Of a stretch of DNA of 40,747 bases, positions 35,340-40,747 are shown piece after piece. The DNA comes from a virus. A model generated the notes under the pieces. It saw nothing but the letters and a program-made list of their open reading frames with translations, was not told the DNA's origin and searched no databases. The DNA is taken from positions 1 to 40,747 of IMG/VR virus record IMGVR_UViG_3300032331_003750; one strand, 5' to 3'. Numbering within the stretch: the stretch's first letter is position 1; every line of letters starts with the position of its first letter. The translations under genes were made by a program, and so were the position numbers.

Positions 35340-35372
35340 TTTGGCTCCCTGAGATAGGGTTCGTATATTCAC
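35340..35372 (+). promoter_or_regulatory. Promoter for the gene at 35394
   Basis: TTTGG (35340-35344) and TATATTCAC (35364-35372). The spacer contains CCCT-GAGAT-AGGG, a perfect inverted repeat, then TTCG. The leader ends AATAAAGGTTAATG. Confidence 0.84.
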
Positions 35373-35393
35373 GTATCAAATAAATAAAGGTTA

Positions 35394-35807
35394 ATGCATA
35401 AAATAAATCGTTTTTTTCAAAGAATTGCTATCAAAGCTACTCGTCTTATGAACCCTGATATTGGAGCAGGGAATAAAGAAAATTTTAATATTGAGGTATT
35501 TTCTATTTGTAAATGTTTAATTTCAAATCAAGAAACAATACTTCTAATTTCCCCTATTTCTGGGAAAAGATACATCCGAAGTGATCAAAGTCAATTATTT
35601 ATTATTATTGAAAATCATCAAATAACTATTGTAAATCATCACTATAGTTATAATATTGATATTGCTGGTAGATCATATGAACGTATTGCTCAAATATTTG
35701 ATGCTGAAGTAGAAAAGAGACGTGAGCAAATGGAAATAGAAATTAAAGCCAATGTTAAACATTCCTTATCAAATATTTACAAAAATTTAATTAATGAAAA
35801 GATTTAA
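35394..35807 (+). CDS. Hypothetical protein
   Basis: A 137-residue protein: basic N-terminus (MHKINRFFQRIAIKATRLM), a beta-rich middle (ETILLISPISGKRYIRS) and a long helical C-terminus (AEVEKRREQMEIEIKANVK). No recognised family. It overlaps the next small membrane gene by 14 bases. Confidence 0.62.
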   Translation: MHKINRFFQRIAIKATRLMNPDIGAGNKENFNIEVFSICKCLISNQETILLISPISGKRYIRSDQSQLFIIIENHQITIVNHHYSYNIDIAGRSYERIAQIFDAEVEKRREQMEIEIKANVKHSLSNIYKNLINEKI

Positions 35808-35892
35808 ACAATTATGGTGGAAGGGTTTACTAATTGTAGGCATTCCTGTATTATTATTTTTATCTATGGTTTTAGCATTTTTATTTAAATAA
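35794..35892 (+). CDS. Small single-pass membrane peptide
   Basis: A 32-residue peptide: positively charged start (MKRFKQLWWKG), one membrane segment (LLIVGIPVLLFLSMVLAFLF). It overlaps the end of the previous gene. Small membrane peptides of this type can be holin-like or superinfection factors, but nothing specific is visible. Confidence 0.5.
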   Translation: MKRFKQLWWKGLLIVGIPVLLFLSMVLAFLFK

Positions 35893-35931
35893 TTAATAGT
35901 TTTAAGTTGGTTAGAACCCAACACTAATTAC

Positions 35932-35943
35932 AGTACAAGAGTT
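35932..35943 (+). repeat. Left arm of a 12-bp inverted repeat flanking the gene at 35971
   Basis: AGTACAAGAGTT (35932-35943) is the exact reverse complement of AACTCTTGTACT at 36368-36379. The gene between is entirely enclosed, so the transcript could close into a long stem-loop. Confidence 0.5.
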
Positions 35944-35970
35944 CTTTGACATATAAAAATTTAAAAAAAC

Positions 35971-36354
35971 ATGGTAGAAATTACATCATATGTTTTAGGT
36001 ATGCTTACGATTGCAGCAATATTATTATTAATTGCTTTAGTTCTAGGTATGGTTAAGATAAGCAAATTAGAGAAAAAAATAAGTGAACAACAAAAACAAA
36101 TAGATGGAATACATCAATTTTCATCCCACGAACACGAGTATTTTCAACGATTATTTGAAGATACACATCGCGATATCAATATGGTTGAAAAAACAGTAAT
36201 GAATCAAATTGAAAAAATTGATCGAGACCATCATTCAATAGAAGATGATATTCATCGAGAAATTAATCAAACAAAGTCCTATATTGATTCCCGGATTGAT
36301 AGAGTAGTATTACAAGGTTCCATTATAGGAAAAAAAGAAATAATTAAAGGATAA
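35971..36354 (+). CDS. Membrane-anchored coiled-coil protein
   Basis: A 127-residue protein. Residues 8-28 form one membrane segment (LGMLTIAAILLLIALVLGMV), and the rest is a long, charged coiled coil (KLEKKISEQQKQIDGI, DRDHHSIEDDIHREIN). Function unknown; i-spanin-like or membrane-scaffold roles would fit the topology, but no partner is visible. The flanking inverted repeats and a hairpin at 35906-35922 mark its transcript. Confidence 0.65.
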   Translation: MVEITSYVLGMLTIAAILLLIALVLGMVKISKLEKKISEQQKQIDGIHQFSSHEHEYFQRLFEDTHRDINMVEKTVMNQIEKIDRDHHSIEDDIHREINQTKSYIDSRIDRVVLQGSIIGKKEIIKG

Positions 36355-36367
36355 AATAACCCGTTAA

Positions 36368-36379
36368 AACTCTTGTACT
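36368..36379 (+). repeat. Right arm of the 12-bp inverted repeat
   Basis: AACTCTTGTACT, complementary to 35932-35943. It starts 13 bases after the stop of the membrane gene and ends 4 bases before the promoter at 36384. Confidence 0.5.
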
Positions 36380-36383
36380 TTTA

Positions 36384-36415
36384 TTTGGATTCTTAATTTT
36401 TTATTAATATATTTA
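36384..36415 (+). promoter_or_regulatory. Promoter for the 53-aa gene and the tRNA cluster
   Basis: TTTGG (36384-36388) and TATATTTA (36408-36415), offset 24. The spacer is A/T-rich without the palindrome or TTCG, like the one at 17326. It precedes the gene at 36434 by 18 bases and the tRNAs further on. Confidence 0.65.
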
Positions 36416-36433
36416 AAAACAAAACAAAACAGA

Positions 36434-36595
36434 ATGGAAATAGTAAATCTAGTTAATGACAAATGCCAAGTAATTGAATCATCAACAGGTCAAATCATGT
36501 TTGAAGGATCGTATGATGATTGTTTTATTTGTTTAGCTACATATGAAAATGAAGATGAAATGTATCGAAACCATTTGCTAATGTCCGGAATTTAA
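36434..36595 (+). CDS. Small hypothetical protein upstream of the tRNAs
   Basis: A 53-residue acidic protein (MEIVNLVNDKCQVIESS, GSYDDCFICLATYENEDEMY). The two cysteines in DCFIC are close together. A start 18 bases after a promoter supports a real gene. It ends seven bases before tRNA-Glu. Confidence 0.6.
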   Translation: MEIVNLVNDKCQVIESSTGQIMFEGSYDDCFICLATYENEDEMYRNHLLMSGI

Positions 36596-36602
36596 AAGAT
36601 TT

Positions 36603-36674
36603 GGTCCTATCGACTATCGGTTAGGTCGTCAGGTTTTCATCCTGGAAAGCGGGGTTCGATTCCCCGTAGGACTA
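36603..36674 (+). tRNA. tRNA-Glu (anticodon TTC)
   Basis: A 72-base cloverleaf. Acceptor GGTCCTA pairs with TAGGACT (one G-T at 1-72). The D arm is GAC/GTC. The anticodon stem is TCAGG/CCTGG with loop TTTTCAT and anticodon TTC at 36636-36638. The T arm is CGGGG/CCCCG with loop TTCGATT. The discriminator is A; CCA is not encoded. It would read GAA and GAG codons, which are abundant in the genes here. Confidence 0.92.
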
Positions 36675-36760
36675 CAACAGCCTGTACCCTTGAGAAACTC
36701 GTATTTAAAGATAAGCAGGTTGGCTTCGAAATAAAGGGGTAGGAGAATAAGAAGCAATAT
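36675..36760 (+). other. Structured spacer between tRNA-Glu and the tRNA-like element
   Basis: No gene is seen. It holds CCTG...CAGG, an internal GAG-AAA-CTC hairpin, and TACCCTT against AAGGGGTA. The last pairing would cross the first, giving pseudoknot potential. It could be a processed RNA or simply a precursor spacer. Confidence 0.3.
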
Positions 36761-36839
36761 AGTCAGGTGGGCGTAATGAGGGATTGGTCCCGAGTCCAGT
36801 TAAATGGTTGCTTATCCGGTTCGAGTCCGGCCCTGACTA
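36761..36839 (+). tRNA. Aberrant tRNA-like element, isotype uncertain
   Basis: Acceptor AGTCAGG pairs perfectly with CCTGACT (36832-36838), and the T arm is CCGG/CCGG with a normal TTCGAGT loop. The interior is 5-6 bases too long for a type I tRNA. The best 5-bp/7-base arm is GGATT/AGTCC with loop GGTCCCG (anticodon position TCC, Gly-like), but base 33 is G instead of T and no proper D stem is found. An alternative loop, GTTAAA within CCA/TGG, would suggest TAA (Leu) but has only a 3-bp stem. It may be a decaying tRNA or a tRNA-mimic RNA. Confidence 0.45.
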
Positions 36840-36913
36840 CAAAAAAACGTTGGTGGAAACACTAAAGAGCATAATGATATCAGCTCCAGCAGGTTAAGCG
36901 TGTCCTGTAAAAC
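36840..36913 (+). other. Structured spacer between the tRNA-like element and tRNA-Trp
   Basis: No gene is seen. It contains GTG-GAAA-CAC (a GNRA-type tetraloop hairpin), GAGC...GCTC, and GCAGG/CCTGT interleaved with GCGT/ACGC, which would form an H-type pseudoknot. The last arm overlaps the first two bases of tRNA-Trp, so the two folds would compete. Confidence 0.3.
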
Positions 36914-36987
36914 GCGTCTGTAGCTCTAACTGGTAGAGCATCGGATTCCAAATCCGAGTGTTAGTGGTTCGAATCCACTCAGGCGGG
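36914..36987 (+). tRNA. tRNA-Trp (anticodon CCA)
   Basis: A 74-base cloverleaf. D arm GCTC/GAGC, anticodon stem TCGGA/TCCGA with loop TTCCAAA and anticodon CCA at 36948-36950. T arm AGTGG/CCACT with loop TTCGAAT. The acceptor GCGTCTG pairs with CAGGCGG at six positions, but 1-72 is G-G, unpaired, and 4-69 is T-G. The discriminator G73 fits tryptophan tRNAs. CCA is not encoded. Confidence 0.88.
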
Positions 36988-37014
36988 CAATATAAATAAT
37001 AAAAATAATAAAAT

Positions 37015-37242
37015 ATGAATAAAGAAAAATTTGAAGTTGAAATAAAGTCAATAGCTAAAACTATAGCAGCAGTAATAATAGTTGCTATTGGGGTTAGATT
37101 ATTAACAGTTTATCTAACGGCTGAGTTGGATATTGTATCTATAATTGCCGGCATACTTGGTATATTAATTATCCAACCTGCTATAAGACATTATACAAGA
37201 TTAATAAATATATTATTCCCGGATAATATAAAAAGTAAGTAA
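37015..37242 (+). CDS. Small membrane protein, two segments
   Basis: A 75-residue protein with hydrophobic stretches at about 14-32 (AKTIAAVIIVAIGVRLLTV) and 40-56 (IVSIIAGILGILIIQPA), the second followed by basic residues. A holin-like size and layout, but nothing beyond topology supports that. The start is followed by the small membrane peptide at 37245. Confidence 0.6.
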   Translation: MNKEKFEVEIKSIAKTIAAVIIVAIGVRLLTVYLTAELDIVSIIAGILGILIIQPAIRHYTRLINILFPDNIKSK

Positions 37243-37244
37243 AG

Positions 37245-37337
37245 ATGAGATTAAATTGGTTATTAGTTGTTAGTTGGAGTATTGTAGTTATAATGTCTAT
37301 TATCGTTTGGGGAAGTTTAATTAAATTATTTATATAA
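37245..37337 (+). CDS. Small single-pass membrane peptide
   Basis: A 30-residue peptide (MRLNWLLVVSWSIVVIMSII core), almost entirely membrane segment, starting two bases after the previous stop. Together with the gene before it, it forms a pair of membrane proteins. Confidence 0.5.
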   Translation: MRLNWLLVVSWSIVVIMSIIVWGSLIKLFI

Positions 37338-37341
37338 AAAT

Positions 37342-37599
37342 ATGATATCACCACAATCAATCCGAAAAGGAATTACAATTAAATTTGATAATGTAGAAGT
37401 AGATAAAGCTACTATTATTAACTCAAGTAAAGAATGGAAAGAAAACCATGAAATTTTATTTAAAAAACTACTTAAACAAGGTGGTTCATTTAAAATCAAT
37501 GGTATTTTAGTAGAAGTTAAACCTACAGATAAAATGTTAACATCTCGTGGTGAACAAGATACTGGGATTTTAAAAATAGATCCTTTTGCAAGATTCTAA
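37342..37599 (+). CDS. Small hypothetical protein
   Basis: An 85-residue basic protein (PQSIRKGITIKFDNVEVDKA; GGSFKINGILVEVKPTDKML). A beta-rich pattern but no named family. Confidence 0.6.
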   Translation: MISPQSIRKGITIKFDNVEVDKATIINSSKEWKENHEILFKKLLKQGGSFKINGILVEVKPTDKMLTSRGEQDTGILKIDPFARF

Positions 37600-37620
37600 A
37601 TTTTATTACTTAAAACACTT

Positions 37621-38340
37621 ATGAAAATAACCTTAATTTCAGATACCCATACAAAACATCAAAATCTAAATTCAGATTTACCTGGAGGTGATATATTGAT
37701 CCATTCTGGTGACTTTATGAATTCAGGTTATGATAAATCGGATGCAACTGATTTTTTTGATTGGTTCGGTTCAATAAAAGGATATGATAAGAAAATTTTT
37801 ATTGCCGGAAATCACGATCGTATTTTAGAAAATGACCCTACTTGGAGTTTATTAACTATAAAAAATTATCCAAATCTTATTTATCTTCAAGATGAAGGTT
37901 ATTCTATTTATGACATAGATGGAGATTCATCAGTTAAATTATATGGTTCACCTTGGCAACCTGCCTTTTTTAATTGGGCATTTAATTTACCACGCAATGG
38001 TGAAGAATTAAAAGAAAAATGGGACGCAATACCTAAAGATACAGATATCCTTATAACACACGGACCACCATTTGGATATTTAGACATTCCGGGAGGACAA
38101 AGTATACGAGTTGGATGTGAAATGTTACGTTATCGAGTAGATGAATTAAAACCAAAGATTCATGTGTTTGGTCACGTTCACGGAGGATATGGCTACTACT
38201 TTAATGGCCATACTCATTTTTTTAATGCCTCAGTATTAAACGAGAGATACAAGTATACAAATAAACCATTCACATTTAAATGGGATCAATCAACTAATGA
38301 AATAAAAACGTCATACACAGAATTTGGAATACCTGAATAA
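37621..38340 (+). CDS. Metallophosphoesterase
   Basis: A 239-residue calcineurin-like phosphoesterase. The metal-binding motifs are complete: LISDTH (D8, H10), HSGDF (D31), GNHD (N64-H65), THGPP (H147) and GHVHGG (H185, H187). The substrate is not predictable: protein phosphate, nucleotides or cyclic nucleotides such as anti-phage signals are options. The last residues (EFGIPE) are encoded in the -33/spacer of the next promoter. Confidence 0.9.
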   Translation: MKITLISDTHTKHQNLNSDLPGGDILIHSGDFMNSGYDKSDATDFFDWFGSIKGYDKKIFIAGNHDRILENDPTWSLLTIKNYPNLIYLQDEGYSIYDIDGDSSVKLYGSPWQPAFFNWAFNLPRNGEELKEKWDAIPKDTDILITHGPPFGYLDIPGGQSIRVGCEMLRYRVDELKPKIHVFGHVHGGYGYYFNGHTHFFNASVLNERYKYTNKPFTFKWDQSTNEIKTSYTEFGIPE

Positions 38341-38355
38341 GGTTCGTATATTTAC
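38323..38355 (+). promoter_or_regulatory. Promoter overlapping the end of the phosphoesterase gene
   Basis: TTTGG (38323-38327) and TATATTTAC (38347-38355). The spacer carries ACCT-GAATA-AGGT, a perfect inverted repeat with an arm sequence different from the others, then TTCG. The upstream AATAAAAACGTCAT matches the promoter at 34309. Confidence 0.84.
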
Positions 38356-38380
38356 CCTATATAAAAATAAAATAAAAGTT

Positions 38381-38992
38381 ATGAGTAAATTTGATTACAA
38401 AGACAATCGAGCTACATCAATAAAAGTAAAAGATTTTGCTCAAAGTATGTTATTTTGGAAAAGTCGTAAGAAAGGTATGATACAAACTCGTAATATTGAG
38501 TTAGATGATTTTCGTTACATATTTTTTCCTAAAGGATTTGAAAAATATGGTTATTTAGGAACACAAATATGGAATGAAGATGGTGTTTATTTTAAAGCAC
38601 TTTATCCATTAGTATTAGCACTGGATCATGAAGCAAAACCAAAATGGTGTCCAAGATGGTTTCTACGTTTTTTGCATGTATTTGGTATGGATAAATCAAT
38701 TGTTCGAGTTCGTAATAGAAAATTAAGTAACCTATTAAATAAATTAACTAAGGGAATTAGTTTTGTTGATTGGAAAACTAAATGGGAATCTTATGACTTG
38801 CGAATTAGCATTCATGCTCCTCAACACATACAAAATTTGGCTGAGTGGATTGAACGTGGATTTTATAATGAAGGACGACAAGAAGAGTTAGTTAAACAAA
38901 TTAAATCTATAGATCCCAACGCTAGTATTATTTTAGGTAGTATAGATAGATTAAAAAAACAACTAAAGAACCTAGAAAATAAAACAAAATGA
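38381..38992 (+). CDS. Hypothetical protein
   Basis: A 203-residue basic protein (start MSKFDYKDNRATSIKVKDF). It has aromatic/basic stretches (KWCPRWFLRFLHVFGMDK) and a helical C-terminus. No family recognised. ATG follows AAAAGTT downstream of its promoter; an in-frame ATG at 38324 lies inside the promoter and is excluded. It overlaps the next gene by four bases. Confidence 0.68.
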   Translation: MSKFDYKDNRATSIKVKDFAQSMLFWKSRKKGMIQTRNIELDDFRYIFFPKGFEKYGYLGTQIWNEDGVYFKALYPLVLALDHEAKPKWCPRWFLRFLHVFGMDKSIVRVRNRKLSNLLNKLTKGISFVDWKTKWESYDLRISIHAPQHIQNLAEWIERGFYNEGRQEELVKQIKSIDPNASIILGSIDRLKKQLKNLENKTK

Positions 38993-39366
38993 AACTAGAA
39001 GTATTTACAGAAATCCTTAATAAACTTAGGAAGCAATCAGACAAGGAACATGCATTGTATGCACTAGATGTAGACCTTATAAACTATTCAGATGACCATA
39101 ACGCAGTAATAAACATTTTATTAGAGGTGTACTATGGTAAGGAGGGAGCAGATTGGATTAGTTGGTATCTATGGGAGAGAGATCCTGTTGGAACAATTGA
39201 CCAAGCAACTACTAATGACGGAAAACCTATTTGTTATGATGTCAAGTCATTATGGGAAGAGGTAGAGCAATGTAGGTTGGAGAATACGAAAGAGTATGAG
39301 CTACCTTATAAACTAACAGATGAGGAAAGATTACAAGTATTAACAATGATACAAAATGGATTATGA
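38989..39366 (+). CDS. Hypothetical protein, paralogue-like to 27482
   Basis: A 125-residue acidic protein with INILLEVYYGKEGADW followed by WYLWER and LWEEVEQ, shared in order with the protein at 27482. I have seen this sort of protein in phages with no assigned function. It is coupled by four-base overlaps on both sides. Confidence 0.68.
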   Translation: MKLEVFTEILNKLRKQSDKEHALYALDVDLINYSDDHNAVINILLEVYYGKEGADWISWYLWERDPVGTIDQATTNDGKPICYDVKSLWEEVEQCRLENTKEYELPYKLTDEERLQVLTMIQNGL

Positions 39367-39608
39367 AACAAACAGCAGTAGAAGGGTTGGGAAAAGAATT
39401 AGAATCATATGGTGACCCACAATTTTGTACAATAGAGTGGGAACAATTAGATTCACTAATTGAACAAGCCAAAGAAATGGAGAAGAATCAAAGTTATACT
39501 TATGATGAAATCAGAACTATTGCATATAATGCTTATTGTCTTGCTCAATTAGATGAACCTACAGAAGGTAAGTATAATATTTGGATACAACAATATAAAA
39601 AACACTAA
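39363..39608 (+). CDS. Small hypothetical protein
   Basis: An 81-residue acidic protein (AVEGLGKELESYG, IEWEQLDSLIEQAKEMEK). Similar short AVEWL...AKEMEK proteins are frequent in phages, with unknown function. Overlaps the previous gene. Confidence 0.62.
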   Translation: MKQTAVEGLGKELESYGDPQFCTIEWEQLDSLIEQAKEMEKNQSYTYDEIRTIAYNAYCLAQLDEPTEGKYNIWIQQYKKH

Positions 39609-39610
39609 AA

Positions 39611-39850
39611 ATGGGAAAAATAATACTGGAGTTTGACTCTTACGAAGACCAAGGCGATGCAAGAACAGCATTAGATGGATACAAATGGAAAATGGCCATG
39701 TGGGAATTAGATCAATTACTTAGAACTGCAACAAAATATGGTTCTTTTGAAAATAGAGAAGCTACTGAAGCTGAACGAGATATGGCTGATAAAGTAAGAG
39801 ACTCTATTAGAGATATATTAAATGAATCCAATTTAAACTTAGATGATTAA
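39611..39850 (+). CDS. Small hypothetical protein
   Basis: A 79-residue acidic protein (GKIILEFDSYEDQGDARTAL, WKMAMWELDQLLRTATKYG). The N-terminal IILEFDSYED segment resembles a strand followed by a helical rest. Overlaps the next gene by eight bases. Confidence 0.62.
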   Translation: MGKIILEFDSYEDQGDARTALDGYKWKMAMWELDQLLRTATKYGSFENREATEAERDMADKVRDSIRDILNESNLNLDD

Positions 39851-40136
39851 TATATTAAAAAAAATATTTAAATCAACTCCCAAATCTCAACCTGAACCTG
39901 TAAAGGAGATTATTGATTCTCCATTTGAAACAAGGATTCTAAGAGCACGTATAAGTAAACCTTCAAATCAACATTTTAACATTGATCCCAACTATGTCTT
40001 AACCCAAAACAAAAATCAATTAGCCTTAGAATTATTAGAACAAATAGTAAATCAAAATCTAATTGAATTTATCCAAACCCAAGATTTTGGACAAAACATA
40101 ATTGAAGCCGAAATATTAATATCAATAAAAAAATAA
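39843..40136 (+). CDS. Small hypothetical protein
   Basis: A 97-residue protein with basic N-terminus (INILKKIFKSTPKSQPEP) and mixed C-terminus (LIEFIQTQDFGQNIIEAEIL). No recognised family. It ends in front of the 83-bp promoter repeat. Confidence 0.6.
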   Translation: MINILKKIFKSTPKSQPEPVKEIIDSPFETRILRARISKPSNQHFNIDPNYVLTQNKNQLALELLEQIVNQNLIEFIQTQDFGQNIIEAEILISIKK

Positions 40137-40210
40137 TTAAATTTCTCTGCAAAAAGATTAGGCTCCCCGATATAGGGTTCGTATATTTACCAGGTAAGAT
40201 AATTAATTAA
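40128..40210 (+). repeat. 83-bp direct repeat, copy 1 (contains a promoter)
   Basis: This copy and that at 40491-40573 are identical except one position (G40149 versus A40512). Each includes the end of the upstream gene, an A/T-rich stretch, the promoter and its GGTAAGATAATTAATTAA leader. Confidence 0.88.
40158..40190 (+). promoter_or_regulatory. Promoter for the gene at 40216
   Basis: TTAGG (40158-40162) and TATATTTAC (40182-40190), offset 24. The spacer holds CCCC-GATAT-AGGG (three of four pairs), then TTCG. Located inside copy 1 of the 83-bp repeat. Confidence 0.82.
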
Positions 40211-40215
40211 AAAAT

Positions 40216-40503
40216 ATGAAAGCATTTCAATCATTTAAAGAAGAATATCCAGAATCTGAAGGATTTTCAATTACATTTGAAAACGGAAACTATATCAGTG
40301 TTATGTTTGGAAAACACACATATTCCGATTCAGGAGAAACAACAGCGGAGGTAGCAGCTTGGAATAGTAATAAGGAATGGATGTTATTTCAAGATGGAGC
40401 ATGGATCACAATAAAACAAGGTAGTGATGTTATGCCAAGATGCACACCTACGGAAGTTGCTGAAATGATGTTTGCATTAAGTATGCTTCCAAAAAATAAT
40501 TAA
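40216..40503 (+). CDS. Hypothetical protein
   Basis: A 95-residue protein (AFQSFKEEYPESEGFSITFE, GNYISVMFGKHTYSDSG), beta-rich with a helical end (PTEVAEMMFALSML). No family recognised. It lies between the two repeat copies. Confidence 0.66.
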   Translation: MKAFQSFKEEYPESEGFSITFENGNYISVMFGKHTYSDSGETTAEVAAWNSNKEWMLFQDGAWITIKQGSDVMPRCTPTEVAEMMFALSMLPKNN

Positions 40504-40573
40504 ATTTCTCTACAAAAAGATTAGGCTCCCCGATATAGGGTTCGTATATTTACCAGGTAAGATAATTAATTAA
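40491..40573 (+). repeat. 83-bp direct repeat, copy 2 (contains a promoter)
   Basis: Second copy, 363 bases after the first, with one mismatch. The gene between them, 40216-40503, is thus flanked by identical promoter cassettes. Confidence 0.88.
40521..40553 (+). promoter_or_regulatory. Promoter for the gene at 40595
   Basis: TTAGG (40521-40525) and TATATTTAC (40545-40553), offset 24, with the same CCCC-GATAT-AGGG spacer as at 40158. The leader ends AATAAAGGTTATG. Confidence 0.82.
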
Positions 40574-40594
40574 TAAAAACAAAAAATAAAGGTT

Positions 40595-40747
40595 ATGAAA
40601 AACACAGAAAATTTTAAAGATCCAAATCAATTAGATTTATTTGCAGGTATATTGTATACACCTGAACAGGAAAAATTAATTGAGGATTTTATTCAAAATC
40701 AAAAAAATCAAATTTTATTTGAATCTAGAAAAAACAATTTAAACGAA
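40595..40747 (+). CDS. Partial gene running off the right edge
   Basis: The first 51 residues of an open frame (MKNTENFKDPNQLDLFAGIL, YTPEQEKLIEDFIQNQK) with no stop before the window ends. It follows a promoter and AATAAAGGTT. No family recognised. Confidence 0.65.
   Translation, partial: MKNTENFKDPNQLDLFAGILYTPEQEKLIEDFIQNQKNQILFESRKNNLNE

Noticed and set aside
36675-36760. A further tRNA in the spacer containing TTCGAAAT
   Set aside because: The TTCGAAA stretch is not flanked by a T stem and no acceptor pair fits. It is listed only as a structured spacer.
38324-38380. Upstream in-frame start at 38324 for the gene at 38381
   Set aside because: It lies within the promoter, and the extension encodes the -7 box and leader.

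Overview
This is 40.7 kb of an AT-rich, densely packed genome in which every recognised gene lies on the + strand. It contains a T4-type replisome: family B DNA polymerase, sliding clamp and both clamp-loader subunits. It also has many small genes of unknown function, phage tRNAs, and proteins with N-terminal tags resembling capsid-targeting sequences. I read it as a large T4-like tailed phage (Caudoviricetes). The host is probably a Bacteroidota member: the recurring promoters match the Bacteroidota -33 TTTG / -7 TAnnTTTG pattern, and leaders before start codons are A/T-rich (often AATAAAGGTTATG) with no clear Shine-Dalgarno. The species cannot be told from the window.

Layout. 1-768: end of an upstream (possibly virion) module, closed by a hairpin terminator that overlaps a promoter. 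793-10587: replication and chaperone module (polymerase, clamp, small heat-shock protein, GroES, GroEL, clamp-loader ATPase and small subunit, a DUF1599 protein, a RecB/Cas4-like nuclease, a ribbon-helix-helix protein). 10607-27263: an approximately 17 kb sugar and glycan cassette with five glycosyltransferases, a sugar epimerase/dehydratase, a B12-type radical SAM enzyme, a DJ-1/PfpI protein, two cupin-type proteins, a HAD hydrolase, split thiamine-diphosphate E1 alpha and beta subunits, a ColD-like 3-dehydratase with His in place of the PLP lysine, an Mpo1-like membrane protein, an FkbM methyltransferase, a nucleosidase, a heptose-kinase-like protein and a short UDP-sugar dehydrogenase. 27286-35892: small accessory genes, including DksA-type and SWIM zinc fingers, an HNH-like protein, a membrane-anchored glucosaminidase and two proteins sharing an N-terminal tag. 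35971-37014: a membrane/coiled-coil gene, a small gene, tRNA-Glu, an aberrant tRNA-like element and tRNA-Trp separated by structured spacers. 37015-40747: membrane peptides, a metallophosphoesterase and more small genes under repeated promoters.

How it fits together. The replication genes form a T4-like core with a protein-folding kit inserted between clamp and clamp loader. The sugar cassette has nearly all junctions overlapping or within a few bases, so it is probably one or two transcripts, with an internal promoter near 17326. It could make and attach an unusual 3-deoxy or branched sugar to phage DNA, virion proteins or the host surface. Accessory genes are served by promoters with an invariant spacing; eight of them (seven in the accessory region proper, counting the repeat pair at the right end) carry a conserved AGGGTTCG-like block, several with a covarying palindrome between the boxes, which suggests a phage-controlled regulon.

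Most promising items for follow-up: the promoter family with its embedded palindrome; the hsp20 transcript, whose 5' hairpin loop is complementary to a 3' hairpin loop; the ColD-like plus E1 alpha/beta combination; and the aberrant tRNA-like element.
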